Below the pieces are notes generated by a model. That model saw nothing but the letters and a program-made list of their open reading frames with translations, did not search any database and was not told the DNA's origin. From Trichomonas vaginalis G3 (lineage: Eukaryota > Parabasalia > Trichomonadida > Trichomonadidae), in contig NC_067204.1 in the NCBI RefSeq assembly GCF_026262505.1, forward strand, positions 23,095,300-23,159,299: a stretch of DNA of 64,000 nucleotides. Direction: 5' to 3'. Positions 50,873 through 60,479 of the stretch are shown in pieces. Position 1 is the first letter of the stretch. Each line of letters starts with the position of its first letter. Made by a program: the position numbers and the translations under genes.

Positions 50873-51420
50873 TTATGGAGCACCATACATTTTCTCAAAC
50901 TTTTCAAGTAGTTCTGTTTCAGCAGCTCTCATATCGTTAACGAACACAACCTTGACTCTATTGACTGTACTGTCATATCTTTGAGTTATATTATATGTTC
51001 TTCCTATCTTATATCTCTTTGTATTGAAGTCCTTCGGTTTCTGAACGATGTAAAGTAAGCCTTCACTGCAACGTTCCGTATCGAACGAACCATATGTTAT
51101 GAAGTTATATCCAACAACTGGGTCTAACCATAACAAAACTATTGGTATAAGACTTTTGTCTATAAGATATGCTGTAGTTCCATAGAATCTTACCGATATC
51201 ATAAGCTCAGGATTTCTTGTCAAATTTTCTGAGTTGAAGCAATTCCAACCCAATGCCATGTTTTCTTTCCAGATGGAGATATAATGTCTGACAAAGAATA
51301 TTTGTTGTATTTCTTTGAGTATCTTACGTTTAAATCACCAATTCTAACCAATTTAGTGTTATTGTCTATCTTTTTAACTGTTTCAAACTCAATGTTTAAC
51401 ATTTCTGTTCTTACATACAA
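50873..51420 (-). pseudogene. GIY-YIG-like (T5orf172/MUG113) protein, in two pieces
   Basis: The C-terminal block has GLLYIVQKPKDF, YKIGRTYNITQRYDST and AAETELLEKFEKMYG, the pattern of T5orf172-type GIY-YIG-related domains, which often follow KilA-N or Bro domains in viruses. The N-terminal block (VRYSKKYNKYSLSDIISPSG) may be such a domain. Confidence 0.65.
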
Positions 51421-51513
51421 AATAAAAAAATAAATAAAAATAAAAATAACTTTATTTTTTCTATCTTAAGAAAATTCATGATTTTTGTTGCTGAATTCAG
51501 TAAAAATATATTT

Positions 51514-51890
51514 TAGGGTAGAAGGTGACATCTCACCCGTTTTCTCACCTGTTTTCTAACCTCTTGAATTTTCATGATTTCATCGTAAATGTTTTGTCAA
51601 GACTTCTTCGTATATGCTTTGTCAAGACTTCTTCGTAAATGTTTTGTCAAGACTTCATCGTAATGAGCGTAAATCAGACAAAAATAATGTTTAGGTGAAG
51701 AGGTGACATCTCACCTGTTTTCTCACCTGTTTTCTCACCCAAGTTATTTTTTAAATTTTGTGAAAACTCAACGGTTTGACACATGCCCTAAAAATTATTT
51801 TACTCATGAAATTTCATACGGAATTCAGTAAAAATATATTTTAGGGTAGAAGGTTAGATCTAACCTGTTTTCTAACCTCTTTTCTACCCC
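51514..51890 (-). repeat. Three hairpin cassettes with 25-bp units
   Basis: Minus-oriented cassettes at about 51514-51576, 51690-51741 and 51840-51890, separated by degenerate 25-bp units (TTGTCAAGACTTCTTCGTAAA). They lie just past the 3' end of the gene at 51898-52812. Confidence 0.85.
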
Positions 51891-51897
51891 AGTTATT

Positions 51898-52812
51898 TTA
51901 TAAGCGTTTTACATGGTAAACGTTATGAATTCGTGAGACTTTAAACAGTTTTGTAGCTTCTATTTCTTCTTTTAGTACATCGAATGTTTTAACTATGCCG
52001 AAAGTCTCTTTATATTTCTTCTTGACGTCAGATAGAAGGAAATCGTTAGCGGTTGGATAGTTTTTGTTCAGAAATGCTAACATGTCCATTTTATCTTCTG
52101 CTGGTTTTTCTGCTTCTTTCTTTAAATCTGCATAGTCGTTTCTCATTCTTTCTATCTCTTTGACGGAGTAGTTATATTTCCTAATTGCTGCTTTACATTT
52201 AGAACATTGCGGGTTCATTTTTGCGTTATATTCTGAAACCTTACCTGCTAAAACAACCAAGGCGTCAATGGTTTTCTTTAACTCAAAAGTTGCTGGTTTT
52301 ATTTGTTCGTTCCATATTTTACATCTTTTATCTTTATCTCTTATCTGCCATACACATTCAGCAACTAACGAAACAAAGTTGTCGTAGGTCTTAAACTCCC
52401 CAGATTTATATATGTCAGAAACATTCTTATATACCATGTCGCAATCTTTGTCCATAACCTTATGGTTGCAATGAAATCCTAGAAACTCATAGTTTACCTT
52501 ACGAATGAACTTCTTTATTTCTACTGAGTCAGTTGCTTTGACTTCAATTTCGTCAAATTCGGGAATAGTGAGTTTTTGTTGTTGGATTTCAGGTAGTTTA
52601 GGCAAATGGTCAATAATGTCCTCCATTTCATAAAGATACTGTTCATTTGTTTCATCTTTCGCACTACAGTTTAAATTAGATGTTAAAAGTTCTTGCTTTA
52701 TCTTCTGGATTTCTGTTTCGAAAGTATATGAAGAAGGAATGAAGCTTTTCATCTCTACTAACATAGATGTTGGATTCATGACTAACGAGTTTGGTGCTGT
52801 TGTTGCTAACAT
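51898..52812 (-). CDS. Unknown Maverick protein, 304 residues
   Basis: Open throughout. Helical, with a Cys pair CSKC (in PQCSKCKAAIRKY) and HCNHKV-like residues that could bind zinc, then a short coiled coil (SVKEIERMRNDYADLKKEAE). Flanked on both sides by hairpin cassettes in opposite orientation. No family recognised. Confidence 0.6.
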   Translation of the reverse strand: MLATTAPNSLVMNPTSMLVEMKSFIPSSYTFETEIQKIKQELLTSNLNCSAKDETNEQYLYEMEDIIDHLPKLPEIQQQKLTIPEFDEIEVKATDSVEIKKFIRKVNYEFLGFHCNHKVMDKDCDMVYKNVSDIYKSGEFKTYDNFVSLVAECVWQIRDKDKRCKIWNEQIKPATFELKKTIDALVVLAGKVSEYNAKMNPQCSKCKAAIRKYNYSVKEIERMRNDYADLKKEAEKPAEDKMDMLAFLNKNYPTANDFLLSDVKKKYKETFGIVKTFDVLKEEIEATKLFKVSRIHNVYHVKRL

Positions 52813-52882
52813 GTTCTTACAATAAAAATAAAAAATATTTTTTTAAAAAAACTAACTTTATTTCATCTGTCTTAAGAAAATT

Positions 52883-53255
52883 CATGAAAATTCATGAGGT
52901 GAGAAAAGAGGTGAGAAAAGAGGTTAGATCTAACCTTCTACCCTAAAATATATTTTTGGGTCCTTTACACTCATTACGAAGAAGTCTTGACAAAACATTT
53001 ACGAAGAAGTCATGAAAATTCAAGAGGGTAGAAAACAGGTTAGAAAACAGGTTAGATCTAACCTTCTACCCTAAAATATATTTTTGTCTGATTTACGCTC
53101 ATTACGAAGAAGTCTTGACAAAACATTTACGAAGAAGTCTTGACAAAACATTTACGTTCATGTTTGACAAAACATTTACGAAGAAGTCATGAAAATTCAA
53201 GAGGGTAGAAAAGAGGGTAGAAGACAGGTTAGATCTAACCTTCTACCCTAAAATA
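52883..53255 (+). repeat. Three hairpin cassettes with 25-bp units
   Basis: Plus-oriented cassettes near 52883-52946, 53010-53073 and 53187-53249, with GGTTAGATCTAACC cores, between two minus-strand genes. They are opposite in orientation to the set at 51.5-51.9 kb, so the gene between is flanked by inverted copies. Confidence 0.85.
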
Positions 53256-53282
53256 TATTTTTGTCGAAAAAAAATGGTTCAT

Positions 53283-53945
53283 TTACTCACAATATTTTTG
53301 TACAAAACGACCCCAAACTTTTAACTTCTTTTCTGCAGCTTCTAATGTTATCTTAGCGAGTTCATATTCTCTAAATTCTCTCTTTAAATCTTCTTGTTCC
53401 CATTGGTCTAGTTCGTATGGAGAATCTCTATAACCAGAACATATCTCACGTTCATGTTCTATTTGTTTTTCATGCATTTTTCTAACTTCTTCTTCAAACA
53501 AAGGTTTTGCATTCTCTACTGTATCTTCAAGTTCTTCTTCATCTAACTTCTCATGAACTTTCTTGTCTATGGAGTCCATAATTTTTCCAACTGCTATACA
53601 ATATTTTGGAGAAGCCCACATTGCAATATAGTTTACGAGTCTTGGGTCTACATACATTCCTCTAACCTGTTTGATTTCATCCGGAATTCCTGCATGAACT
53701 TTGTATAAAAAGCAACCCGCCGTTTTCCGCGGGTTGGTATATTCTTCACAAAATGCCTTAAAATACTCTTCCCAGGACTTATTTTCCAACAACCTTCTAA
53801 AGTCTTTCCTAAACTGCTGACACATCTTTGTTGCATTTATATAACCATCCTTGTCTCTACGTAAGACTTCAATACCGTTATAAGTGCCTTTTGTGAATGT
53901 TTCGCCATTATATTTGTTCGTGAATGTTTTTGCTTCGACTGACAT
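53283..53945 (-). CDS. KilA-N family protein 2
   Basis: 220 residues, open throughout. Start: FTKGTYNGIEVLRRDKDGYI then NATKMCQQF, the textbook KilA-N opening. Core: RGMYVDPRLVNYIAMWASPK, then a coiled coil and a charged C-terminal half. Residues around SIDKKVHEKLDEEELED are encoded by the segment that recurs in the left intergenic array. DNA-binding role inferred from family. Confidence 0.85.
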   Translation of the reverse strand: MSVEAKTFTNKYNGETFTKGTYNGIEVLRRDKDGYINATKMCQQFRKDFRRLLENKSWEEYFKAFCEEYTNPRKTAGCFLYKVHAGIPDEIKQVRGMYVDPRLVNYIAMWASPKYCIAVGKIMDSIDKKVHEKLDEEELEDTVENAKPLFEEEVRKMHEKQIEHEREICSGYRDSPYELDQWEQEDLKREFREYELAKITLEAAEKKLKVWGRFVQKYCE

Positions 53946-54017
53946 TACTGTTCTTAAAATAAAAATAAAAAATATTTTTTTAAAAAACTAACTTTATTTT
54001 TTATTTCGGGAAAATTC

Positions 54018-54498
54018 ATGAAAATTCAACGGGTTAGAAAAGAGGTTAGAAAAGAGGTTAGATATACCCATCTACCCTAAACATTATTTTTGCTGAATTC
54101 ATGAGTTTTGGTTGAAAGAATACGGTGGAGCCAAAAGTGGCTCGACCTCAAAACAAGCATTTTCTGTATAAAATTCATGAAAATTCAAGAGGGTAGAAAT
54201 GAGGTTAGAAAAGAGGTTAGATATACCCATCTACCCTAAACATTATTTTTGGGTCATTTACACTCATTACGAAGAAGTTTCGACAAAACATGTACGAAGA
54301 AATCATGAAAATTCAAGAGGGTAGAAATGAGGTTAGAAAAGAGGTTAGATATACCCATCTACCCTAAACATTATTTTTGGGTCATTTACACTCATTACGA
54401 AGAAGTTTCGACAAAACATGTACGAAGAAATCATGAAAATTCAAGAGGGTAGAAATGAGGTTAGAAAAGAGGTTAGATATACCCATCTACCCTAAACA
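54018..54498 (+). repeat. Four hairpin cassettes
   Basis: Cassettes near 54018-54083, 54175-54241, 54305-54370 and 54433-54498, all with the GGTTAGATATACCC core variant. The last three sit in a near-perfect tandem duplication of about 129 bp, implying recent amplification. Confidence 0.85.
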
Positions 54499-54505
54499 TT
54501 ATTTT

Positions 54506-55366
54506 TCAATACTTTTTCAGCACTTTTCCGTAGTTGTATATGAAAGACAATTCGAGATAAAAGTCATAGTACAATGGAATAATATGTTGCACACCATTTG
54601 TTGTGAACCAAACTTGAAAGTCAGAGAAACTGTTACTAGGTGGTTCGTAGAATTTAGAAGCAAAGTCATAAAAGTCCTTACCAATACATAGAAAACTATT
54701 GTTGCTTGAACTGAAACTTGCATGACACATAACATTTTGAGGGTCAAACACGTTTCTATAAACTGTCAAATCTGCTGGTGGACGTATAAATTTAAACGGA
54801 CCGTCAGGTGGCAATGGTTCGTTCTGGTTTAGTAACCGAAGAAATTGTGCCCAAGAACGTTTGTCTACTTCCCAAAATAAAAACTGTGTACTTCTTGGAG
54901 GGTTAATTTCAATCCTTTGAAATGAAACGGTGGAATTCATCTTGTTGTATTCTAGTTTCAGATAGTATGTTCCATTTAGTAAAGAATCGTATTTTTCTTG
55001 AAATTCCCAGTAGTATTTGTTTATTTGAGTTTGAAAGTCATTTAGAGTTTTTTCAAGACTTTCGTCTGAACGAATTGTAAAGATTCTCATTTCATCAAAT
55101 TTGTCTATTAGACCATCAGAACCTTCATACTGCCCATGAAAATATACTGCGAACATAAAAGCGTTAGTTCTATTTGAAAACAAAACTCTTCTAAATCCTA
55201 TTGCCTTTGCATCTGAAGGACTTTGAAGCCAACGAATTGGATAGTCAAAGCGGTAGGAGACGGATGAAATTTCTTCATCTGAAATATTTCTACCGGCATT
55301 TGTAAAGATATAGTCTAACGGTTTTGTATCTGCTACTTTTGTTCTTTGTTTTTCAACCTGAAACAT
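54506..55366 (-). CDS. Unknown Maverick protein, paralogue A
   Basis: 286 residues, open throughout. Has a paralogue in pieces at 59626-60475: shared motifs KPLDYIFTNAG, YRFDYPIRWLQSPS, KAIGFRR, VWFTTNGVQHIIPLYYDFYL and ELSFIYNY. The beta-rich C-terminal half (CHASFSSSNNSFLCIG) suggests a virion surface or vertex protein, but this is only inferred. Confidence 0.6.
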   Translation of the reverse strand: MFQVEKQRTKVADTKPLDYIFTNAGRNISDEEISSVSYRFDYPIRWLQSPSDAKAIGFRRVLFSNRTNAFMFAVYFHGQYEGSDGLIDKFDEMRIFTIRSDESLEKTLNDFQTQINKYYWEFQEKYDSLLNGTYYLKLEYNKMNSTVSFQRIEINPPRSTQFLFWEVDKRSWAQFLRLLNQNEPLPPDGPFKFIRPPADLTVYRNVFDPQNVMCHASFSSSNNSFLCIGKDFYDFASKFYEPPSNSFSDFQVWFTTNGVQHIIPLYYDFYLELSFIYNYGKVLKKY

Positions 55367-55421
55367 TTAATATATGTAAAAATATATTGTTTTAAAAACG
55401 TTTTTACTTCATATTTCTCAT

Positions 55422-56141
55422 CTAACAAACATGTTGTCTGACTGCTTGAGGGTTAGGTTGGTACCATTCAAACTTTACACTTGCAATTCCTTCAATTGCA
55501 TTCAGGATGTCTGAGTCGGAGTCAACCATTTGTTCTCTCTTTGTAGTCTTGAAAGCGTCAAGAAGTTGTGCAGCTGTTGTGACATTGCCATGTGCATAGT
55601 ATATATGACCATCTAAATCTGTTACTGTTAGTCTGAGATTGTATCCTTTCTTATTTCCGTCTTGTATGGCAGCAAGTACACCCATGAAGCCTTCTTTGTT
55701 CTTTCCTTCGTCAAAGTTTACTGTAAAGGTTCGACCAGAAGCAATTTTACTTCTAACTTCACGGTACTTCTCATATGCATATCTTGTTCTTTCCATGGGA
55801 GCATGACCATCCTCTGCACTACCTTTTTTCCTTCTCAAAGGATGCAATTGTTCGTCATGTTTCCAGTAGAATCTGGCAAAGCCGTCGTGTCCTTCAACTT
55901 GAGGTTCACTAACATCGAAAGGCATGTCCATAAGACGTTCTTCTTCTAACCTCTCTAGTCTGTTTGGATAATTTGCACGTGCTGTTTCCAAATCCATTTC
56001 GTAGCGAAGACCAGCCAGTTTGTCATAGACTTTTATGGGTCTTCCCTTCCTATATTTAAAATTCTTCGAAACTCTCCAACCATATCTTTGCAACTCTGCT
56101 TTTATTCTAGCAGATTTTCTATCCATTCTATACGGGGGCAT
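55422..56141 (-). CDS. Unknown Maverick protein, basic N-terminus
   Basis: 239 residues from the ATG at 56141 (the longer frame runs into the neighbouring gene, and an ATTTTTATAAAA leader precedes 56141). Basic start PPYRMDRKSARIKAELQRYG, later a mixed domain ending in KFEWYQPNPQAVRQHVC. No family. Confidence 0.55.
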   Translation of the reverse strand: MPPYRMDRKSARIKAELQRYGWRVSKNFKYRKGRPIKVYDKLAGLRYEMDLETARANYPNRLERLEEERLMDMPFDVSEPQVEGHDGFARFYWKHDEQLHPLRRKKGSAEDGHAPMERTRYAYEKYREVRSKIASGRTFTVNFDEGKNKEGFMGVLAAIQDGNKKGYNLRLTVTDLDGHIYYAHGNVTTAAQLLDAFKTTKREQMVDSDSDILNAIEGIASVKFEWYQPNPQAVRQHVC

Positions 56142-56170
56142 TTTTATAAAAATAAAAAAATATTTTTTCT

Positions 56171-56755
56171 TTACTTTACATAACCGCCTGCTGCCATAAG
56201 TCTTTGACGCCAACCCATACCAGCTAATGAAGGTTGACTTGGTTTAGTTTGGAAACTAAACTTTGGTTTTGGTTTATCTTCAGTTTTTGGTTTTTCTTCT
56301 TCTATCGGTTTTTCGTCACTTTTCGGTTCATCTGACTTTACCTCACTTGCAGGTTTAGTTGTGTTGTCAACATCTTCATAAATATCATATGCCATTTGTT
56401 TTTGTTTTCCTTTCAACTTTTTGTGTTTGTTGTAAAGTTTAGAATATTTTGACTCTAAGTCAATGAGATGTTCTATAATGAACTGTTGGTCAGTGAAGAA
56501 TACCTTCCCATCTGTTGTCTCGAAAGCTCCTTCAGACTTCAATATTTTATTTGTGAGAGTCTGTTTCTTTTTTGAGATACTAGCCGTTCCATTTCTATGA
56601 AAAGTGACTTTATAGTTAGGGTTTGTATTTCCAGACCTGGCACTTTCTATTATTGAATTTTTCTCTTCATCTGTAAGTTCTTTGACAGGTTTTGACAATG
56701 GTTCTGAACTTTTTGTTTGTGGTGTCAAATCTACCGTTTCAACTTCTTCGGTCAT
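56171..56755 (-). CDS. Unknown Maverick protein with Pro/Lys/Glu region
   Basis: 194 residues, open. N-terminal polar region, a short helix pair around EHLIDLESKYSKLYNKHKKL, then a low-complexity PKSDEKPIEEEKPKTEDKPK stretch and a basic end (WRQRLMAAGGYVK). Possibly an internal virion protein. No family. Confidence 0.5.
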   Translation of the reverse strand: MTEEVETVDLTPQTKSSEPLSKPVKELTDEEKNSIIESARSGNTNPNYKVTFHRNGTASISKKKQTLTNKILKSEGAFETTDGKVFFTDQQFIIEHLIDLESKYSKLYNKHKKLKGKQKQMAYDIYEDVDNTTKPASEVKSDEPKSDEKPIEEEKPKTEDKPKPKFSFQTKPSQPSLAGMGWRQRLMAAGGYVK

Positions 56756-56774
56756 TTCATCTCAGTAAAAAATT

Positions 56775-56927
56775 TTAGTTTGGTTTGTTTTCAACTGGTT
56801 GTTGTTGTTTTTTAAGTCGGTCTAAAACTTCCTGAGGTATAGGAAGAACTTGACAAACACGTTGTGTAACTGCTGGAAGTCGACAAATCCATCTTGAACC
56901 CATTTGTCTCAATGCTGTATTGTTCAT
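56775..56927 (-). CDS. Small 50-residue Maverick ORF
   Basis: Open frame beginning NNTALRQMGSRWICRLPAVT and ending KKQQQPVENKPN. Preceded by the same 22-base leader (AAATTTTTTACTGAGATGAA on the minus strand) that precedes the 56171-56755 gene, which supports it as a real gene. Function unknown. Confidence 0.5.
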   Translation of the reverse strand: MNNTALRQMGSRWICRLPAVTQRVCQVLPIPQEVLDRLKKQQQPVENKPN

Positions 56928-56946
56928 TTCATCTCAGTAAAAAATT

Positions 56947-57348
56947 TTACATTCCCCACGTTTGAGGTGGTTGCGGTTGGTTATTGTTTACCCATTGTTG
57001 TGCATGGTTATATCCTCTGTTAAAGAATCTTTCACCTTGGTCCATATAGTGTCCTGCTTGGTTATAGTAGTCATTTGCTTTGTTATAATAGTTTCCTGCT
57101 TGTCTTCCTACATTGTCCATCCATCCTTGAACTTTTCCTCTTGTTTCAGGATTTGGAATAAGATTTGTTGCATCTCGTGCTACATCCCAACCTTTCTGTA
57201 CAGTTTGTATAATAGGTTGTGCTTTCTCTTTAAGTATACCTAATGTACTCAAAATCTTCCTTCCAACTCCAAATACACCTCTGGCTATTGTTCCCACTGC
57301 GGGTAAAAATCTAGATGCAACTCCTGCTAACGCGCCAAATAAACCCAT
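56947..57348 (-). CDS. Amphipathic-helix virion-type protein
   Basis: 133 residues, open. Begins with a hydrophobic/amphipathic helix (GLFGALAGVASRFLPAVGTI) like membrane-active minor virion proteins of the adenovirus pVI kind, then an Asn/Tyr/Gly-rich tail. Function by analogy only. Divergent from the integrase with a 16-base gap. Confidence 0.6.
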   Translation of the reverse strand: MGLFGALAGVASRFLPAVGTIARGVFGVGRKILSTLGILKEKAQPIIQTVQKGWDVARDATNLIPNPETRGKVQGWMDNVGRQAGNYYNKANDYYNQAGHYMDQGERFFNRGYNHAQQWVNNNQPQPPQTWGM

Positions 57349-57364
57349 TTCTTATAGGATAAAA
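57349..57364. promoter_or_regulatory. 16-bp divergent promoter gap
   Basis: Only TTCTTATAGGATAAAA separates the start codons of the virion-type protein (minus) and integrase (plus), so core promoter elements must overlap coding sequence or be extremely compact. Confidence 0.5.
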
Positions 57365-58322
57365 ATGACGAATCCAAACAAGGACCCGTATGTTTCTAAA
57401 GCAACAAAGAAAGCACTCATGGTAAAAATCTTTAGTTCAACACCAAATGCTTGGTTTATGGATATCTTGGAAAACATTCCGAGGTATAGAGAAGATGGAC
57501 CTCCATACTGGCTAATATTTGTCGGTCAAAACACAAGATACTGTGAAGCCATACCATTACAGTCCAAAAATATTTTAGATGTGAAAACTGCTTTGACAAT
57601 ATTCGTTGACAAATACCATCCAACAAAACTGACATCTGACTGTGAAAGTTCTTTCAAATCAGATGATGTAAAAAACTATCTGCGTTCAAAAAATGTAAAC
57701 CAATATTTCATTGTCGACCAAAACCATTCTGCTCTTGGTGTCATTGACAGTTGTATAAAAATCTTAAGAGACTTAAACCAACCACAAAGTGGTGAAGCAA
57801 ATGAAATGTCATATGACGACAAGTATAGACACTTCTCCATGGCAAAGATGAGACAAGTTTTAAATATTTACAATAACCGTAAACAAAAAGGTTTGGGAAA
57901 CCACTCCCCCGAAGAAATGAAAAACAACCCCGACTTAGAGAAAGACTATATATTTAATAGTTTAGTCAAAAGAGACAAACAAGAAAGAATGCCGGGCTTC
58001 AAACTTCAGAAAGGTGACAAAGTAAAAATAGAAATACCTAGACGCGACCCATATGAAAATACTATTGACTATGACAACAATAGGAACCCGACAGGTACTC
58101 ACATTCGTGTTCGTAAAAATAGAAGAAAGTATACAGAGATATTATGAAGTTTTAGGCAAACATGGCAAAATGTACACACTGCAAGCAGAAGATAAAACTA
58201 CTATTGTCAGACCTCGTTTCAAACTTGTCAAAGTTCAAGGTGGTATACTTTCAAAGACAGTTCCTAACAAATATAAGACAACTGCTGACGAATATGCTAA
58301 AGAAGTTGAAAATGACGACTAA
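57365..58322 (+). pseudogene. Retroviral-type (rve) integrase, in two pieces
   Basis: Core integrase of Mavericks. The main block (57365-58147) has NAWFMDILENIP, LTSDCESSFKSDDVKNYL and YFIVDQNHSALGVIDSC, in the order of the DDE integrase fold, then PEEMKNNPDLEKDYI and a basic C-terminal region. A second overlapping block carries the chromo/SH3-like end (YTLQAEDKTTIVRPRFKLVK). The C-terminus overlaps the end of the fibre gene by a few bases. Confidence 0.85.
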
Positions 58323-59607
58323 GCAATTCTATACCATGCGTAAACTGTCATGTAAGGTGGCATGTATTCTTTACTTTGTCCCGTTGTTTGTGTATATCCT
58401 GAAACGCGATGTGTATGGCTTCCTCCTCCCTGAGTGTCATCCCAGTAACAATTTATAGCAAAATCAACGTCGTCTTTAACATCATATCCTTTACCTTTTG
58501 TCATTCTTGACCAATCCCAATATCTATGCTTATGCCAACCTTCTAGAGATGTAGTTAAATCTACGTAGTGACTATGCGCAGGTAAGTTTTCACCTGAAAT
58601 CGTTTTACTTCCACCTGTTTCCTTTGAAGAGTTTGCACAATACAAAAACCTGTCGACTATTTGAGTCCAAGTTCCAAAACCAAGTACTACTTCTGGTCTG
58701 GTAGAGTTCATTGACGTGTAAATAGAACCTATAGGATATACTGTTTGAAGTATTTCTGTCTTTAATGTTTGAAGCTCTGTTTTGTCTGCTTTCTTATATA
58801 ACCTTTCTTCAAGTTCATTTACGTCAGAGATGCTATGTCTATGATATTTTTGTGGGTATGTTCCTTCTGTCCATGCGAAAATATACTCTTTTGTTGCATC
58901 TACATATCCAGTTATCCATGTCGAGTCTGCTTTTGTATTCCTTAACTCTGTAACACCTTTCTCAAGCTCTTTCAACTGTTGTCCATCTTCCATTAAACCT
59001 CTGGTATGACTTGAAACCGTTTGTGTCAACATATCTACAGTTTCTTTGTCGGCTTTAAGGTCTAAACATCCTGAACCCACCCTGTATTGGCTTTACCTTC
59101 TAAAATCTTCGATGTCCGTTCATGGTACCATTCAACCCTTTTTATAATTTCATTGTCTTTTTCATCCACATATTCCTTATCTGCCTTCTTCACTAACCCA
59201 CTAGCCAGATATGCTAACTCATCGTCAACATACTCTTTGTCAGCTTTCTTTTCAACATCCTCTTTTGTTGCATATGTTGCATCTGCTCTGTCATGTTCTT
59301 CTTGAACTTTTTCAATGACATACTCTTTGTCAGCTTTGTTGTCAACATCTGCTTTCAAAAGAAGTTCTTTTATAGGTTTCTCGTTTAAGTTCCTTTTGTT
59401 GGATTTATACAGACAGTATGGTTCTTATTGTCTTGAAACAGAAACTCATCTGTCATTGGGTTTAATGTCAGTTTTAAGTTTTCCTTCTTTCAATGACTCA
59501 GATATCTTAGAATAGTTTGAAAAGTTTGTTGTGTTCTTATTTAGAGCTTGCATAATGAGTTGTCGGTTGTGTTGTATTTTCTCATGGGAAGCAATATCTT
59601 TCGACAT
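58319..59607 (-). pseudogene. Fibre protein with phage baseplate Gp10-like C-terminal domain, in pieces
   Basis: The stalk has repeated KADKEYV units (five or more, coiled-coil or trimeric). The C-terminal head is strongly phage-like: TVYPIGSIYTSMNSTRPEVV, GFGTWTQIVDRFLYCA, ENLPAHSHYV, GGGSHTHRVSG and MPPYMTVYAWYR, the pattern of Gp10/tail-collar domains in phages. N-terminal block starts SKDIASHEKIQHNRQ. Likely host-attachment fibre. Confidence 0.85.
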
Positions 59608-59625
59608 TTTTATTCTAGATAAAAT

Positions 59626-60475
59626 ATGCTTCCAATAGAAAAAGAAAATTCAAGAGTTGCTACAACTAAACCATTAGATGAACTTTTTACTAATGTCGGT
59701 CAAAAGTTTGAGACAGAGACCGTAAAGCATGAAGGCTATCGTTTTGACTACCCATTAAGATGGCTAAGAGACCCATCTGTCACAAAAGCTATTGGCTTTC
59801 GTAGAATGAAGTTTGTGTCTGTAGAAGATAAAAGTTTTCCATTATTGTAAGGTTTCATATAGATATATATATCTGAAGGGAAACGAAAAATGTGGGAAGA
59901 AATTGAGCTAATACAAGTTGACCTTTCATCTTCTCTACAGACTGCGTTAAAAAATATAGAAGATAAATAAATTCATGTTATGCAAAATATGCTGATGAAT
60001 ATGACAAATACGAGAGCACACTTTATGTGAGAATTGTATATGACAAACAAAATTCACAAGTGTCATTTCAAATCTACGAAGACAATCCAAAGAAAGACGA
60101 ACAAATATATACAGAATTCACTGCAATGTCATGGTATTTTGCAAAGAATGTTAAATCAGAAAGTCAAACTTCCTTTAGCAAATATTTACAGTCGATATGC
60201 AAGAGATGAACCATATTTATTTAAAGATGTTTTCGACCCAGCTGCTATTATTGTTCATGCTTCATTTTCTGGCGCTCAAACTCTTTCTTATGCTTGGCAA
60301 ATGACTTTTACGAAAAACCTACAAAGTTATACGAACCACCAAGTGGAAGTATTTCAGACTTTCAAGTATGGTTTACTACAGATGGAAGAAAAAGAATAAT
60401 TCCATTATACCATGCGTTTTACTTAGAACTTAGTTTCATATACAACTACTATCGAACGGTAAAAAATATATTTTT
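59626..60475 (+). pseudogene. Unknown Maverick protein, paralogue B, broken
   Basis: Shares TTKPLDELFTNVGQKF, YRFDYPLRWLRDPS and RIIPLYHAFYLELSFIYNY with the intact paralogue A at 54506-55366, which lies on the opposite strand. Much more broken than paralogue A. Confidence 0.75.
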
Positions 60476-60479
60476 AATA

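Noticed and set aside
50703-51420. GTATGTAAAGACAG and GTATGTAAGAACAG before two Maverick start codons, resembling splice signals
   Set aside because: The distance between the GTATGT and the terminal CAG is about 14 bases, too short for an intron; more likely part of a shared leader.
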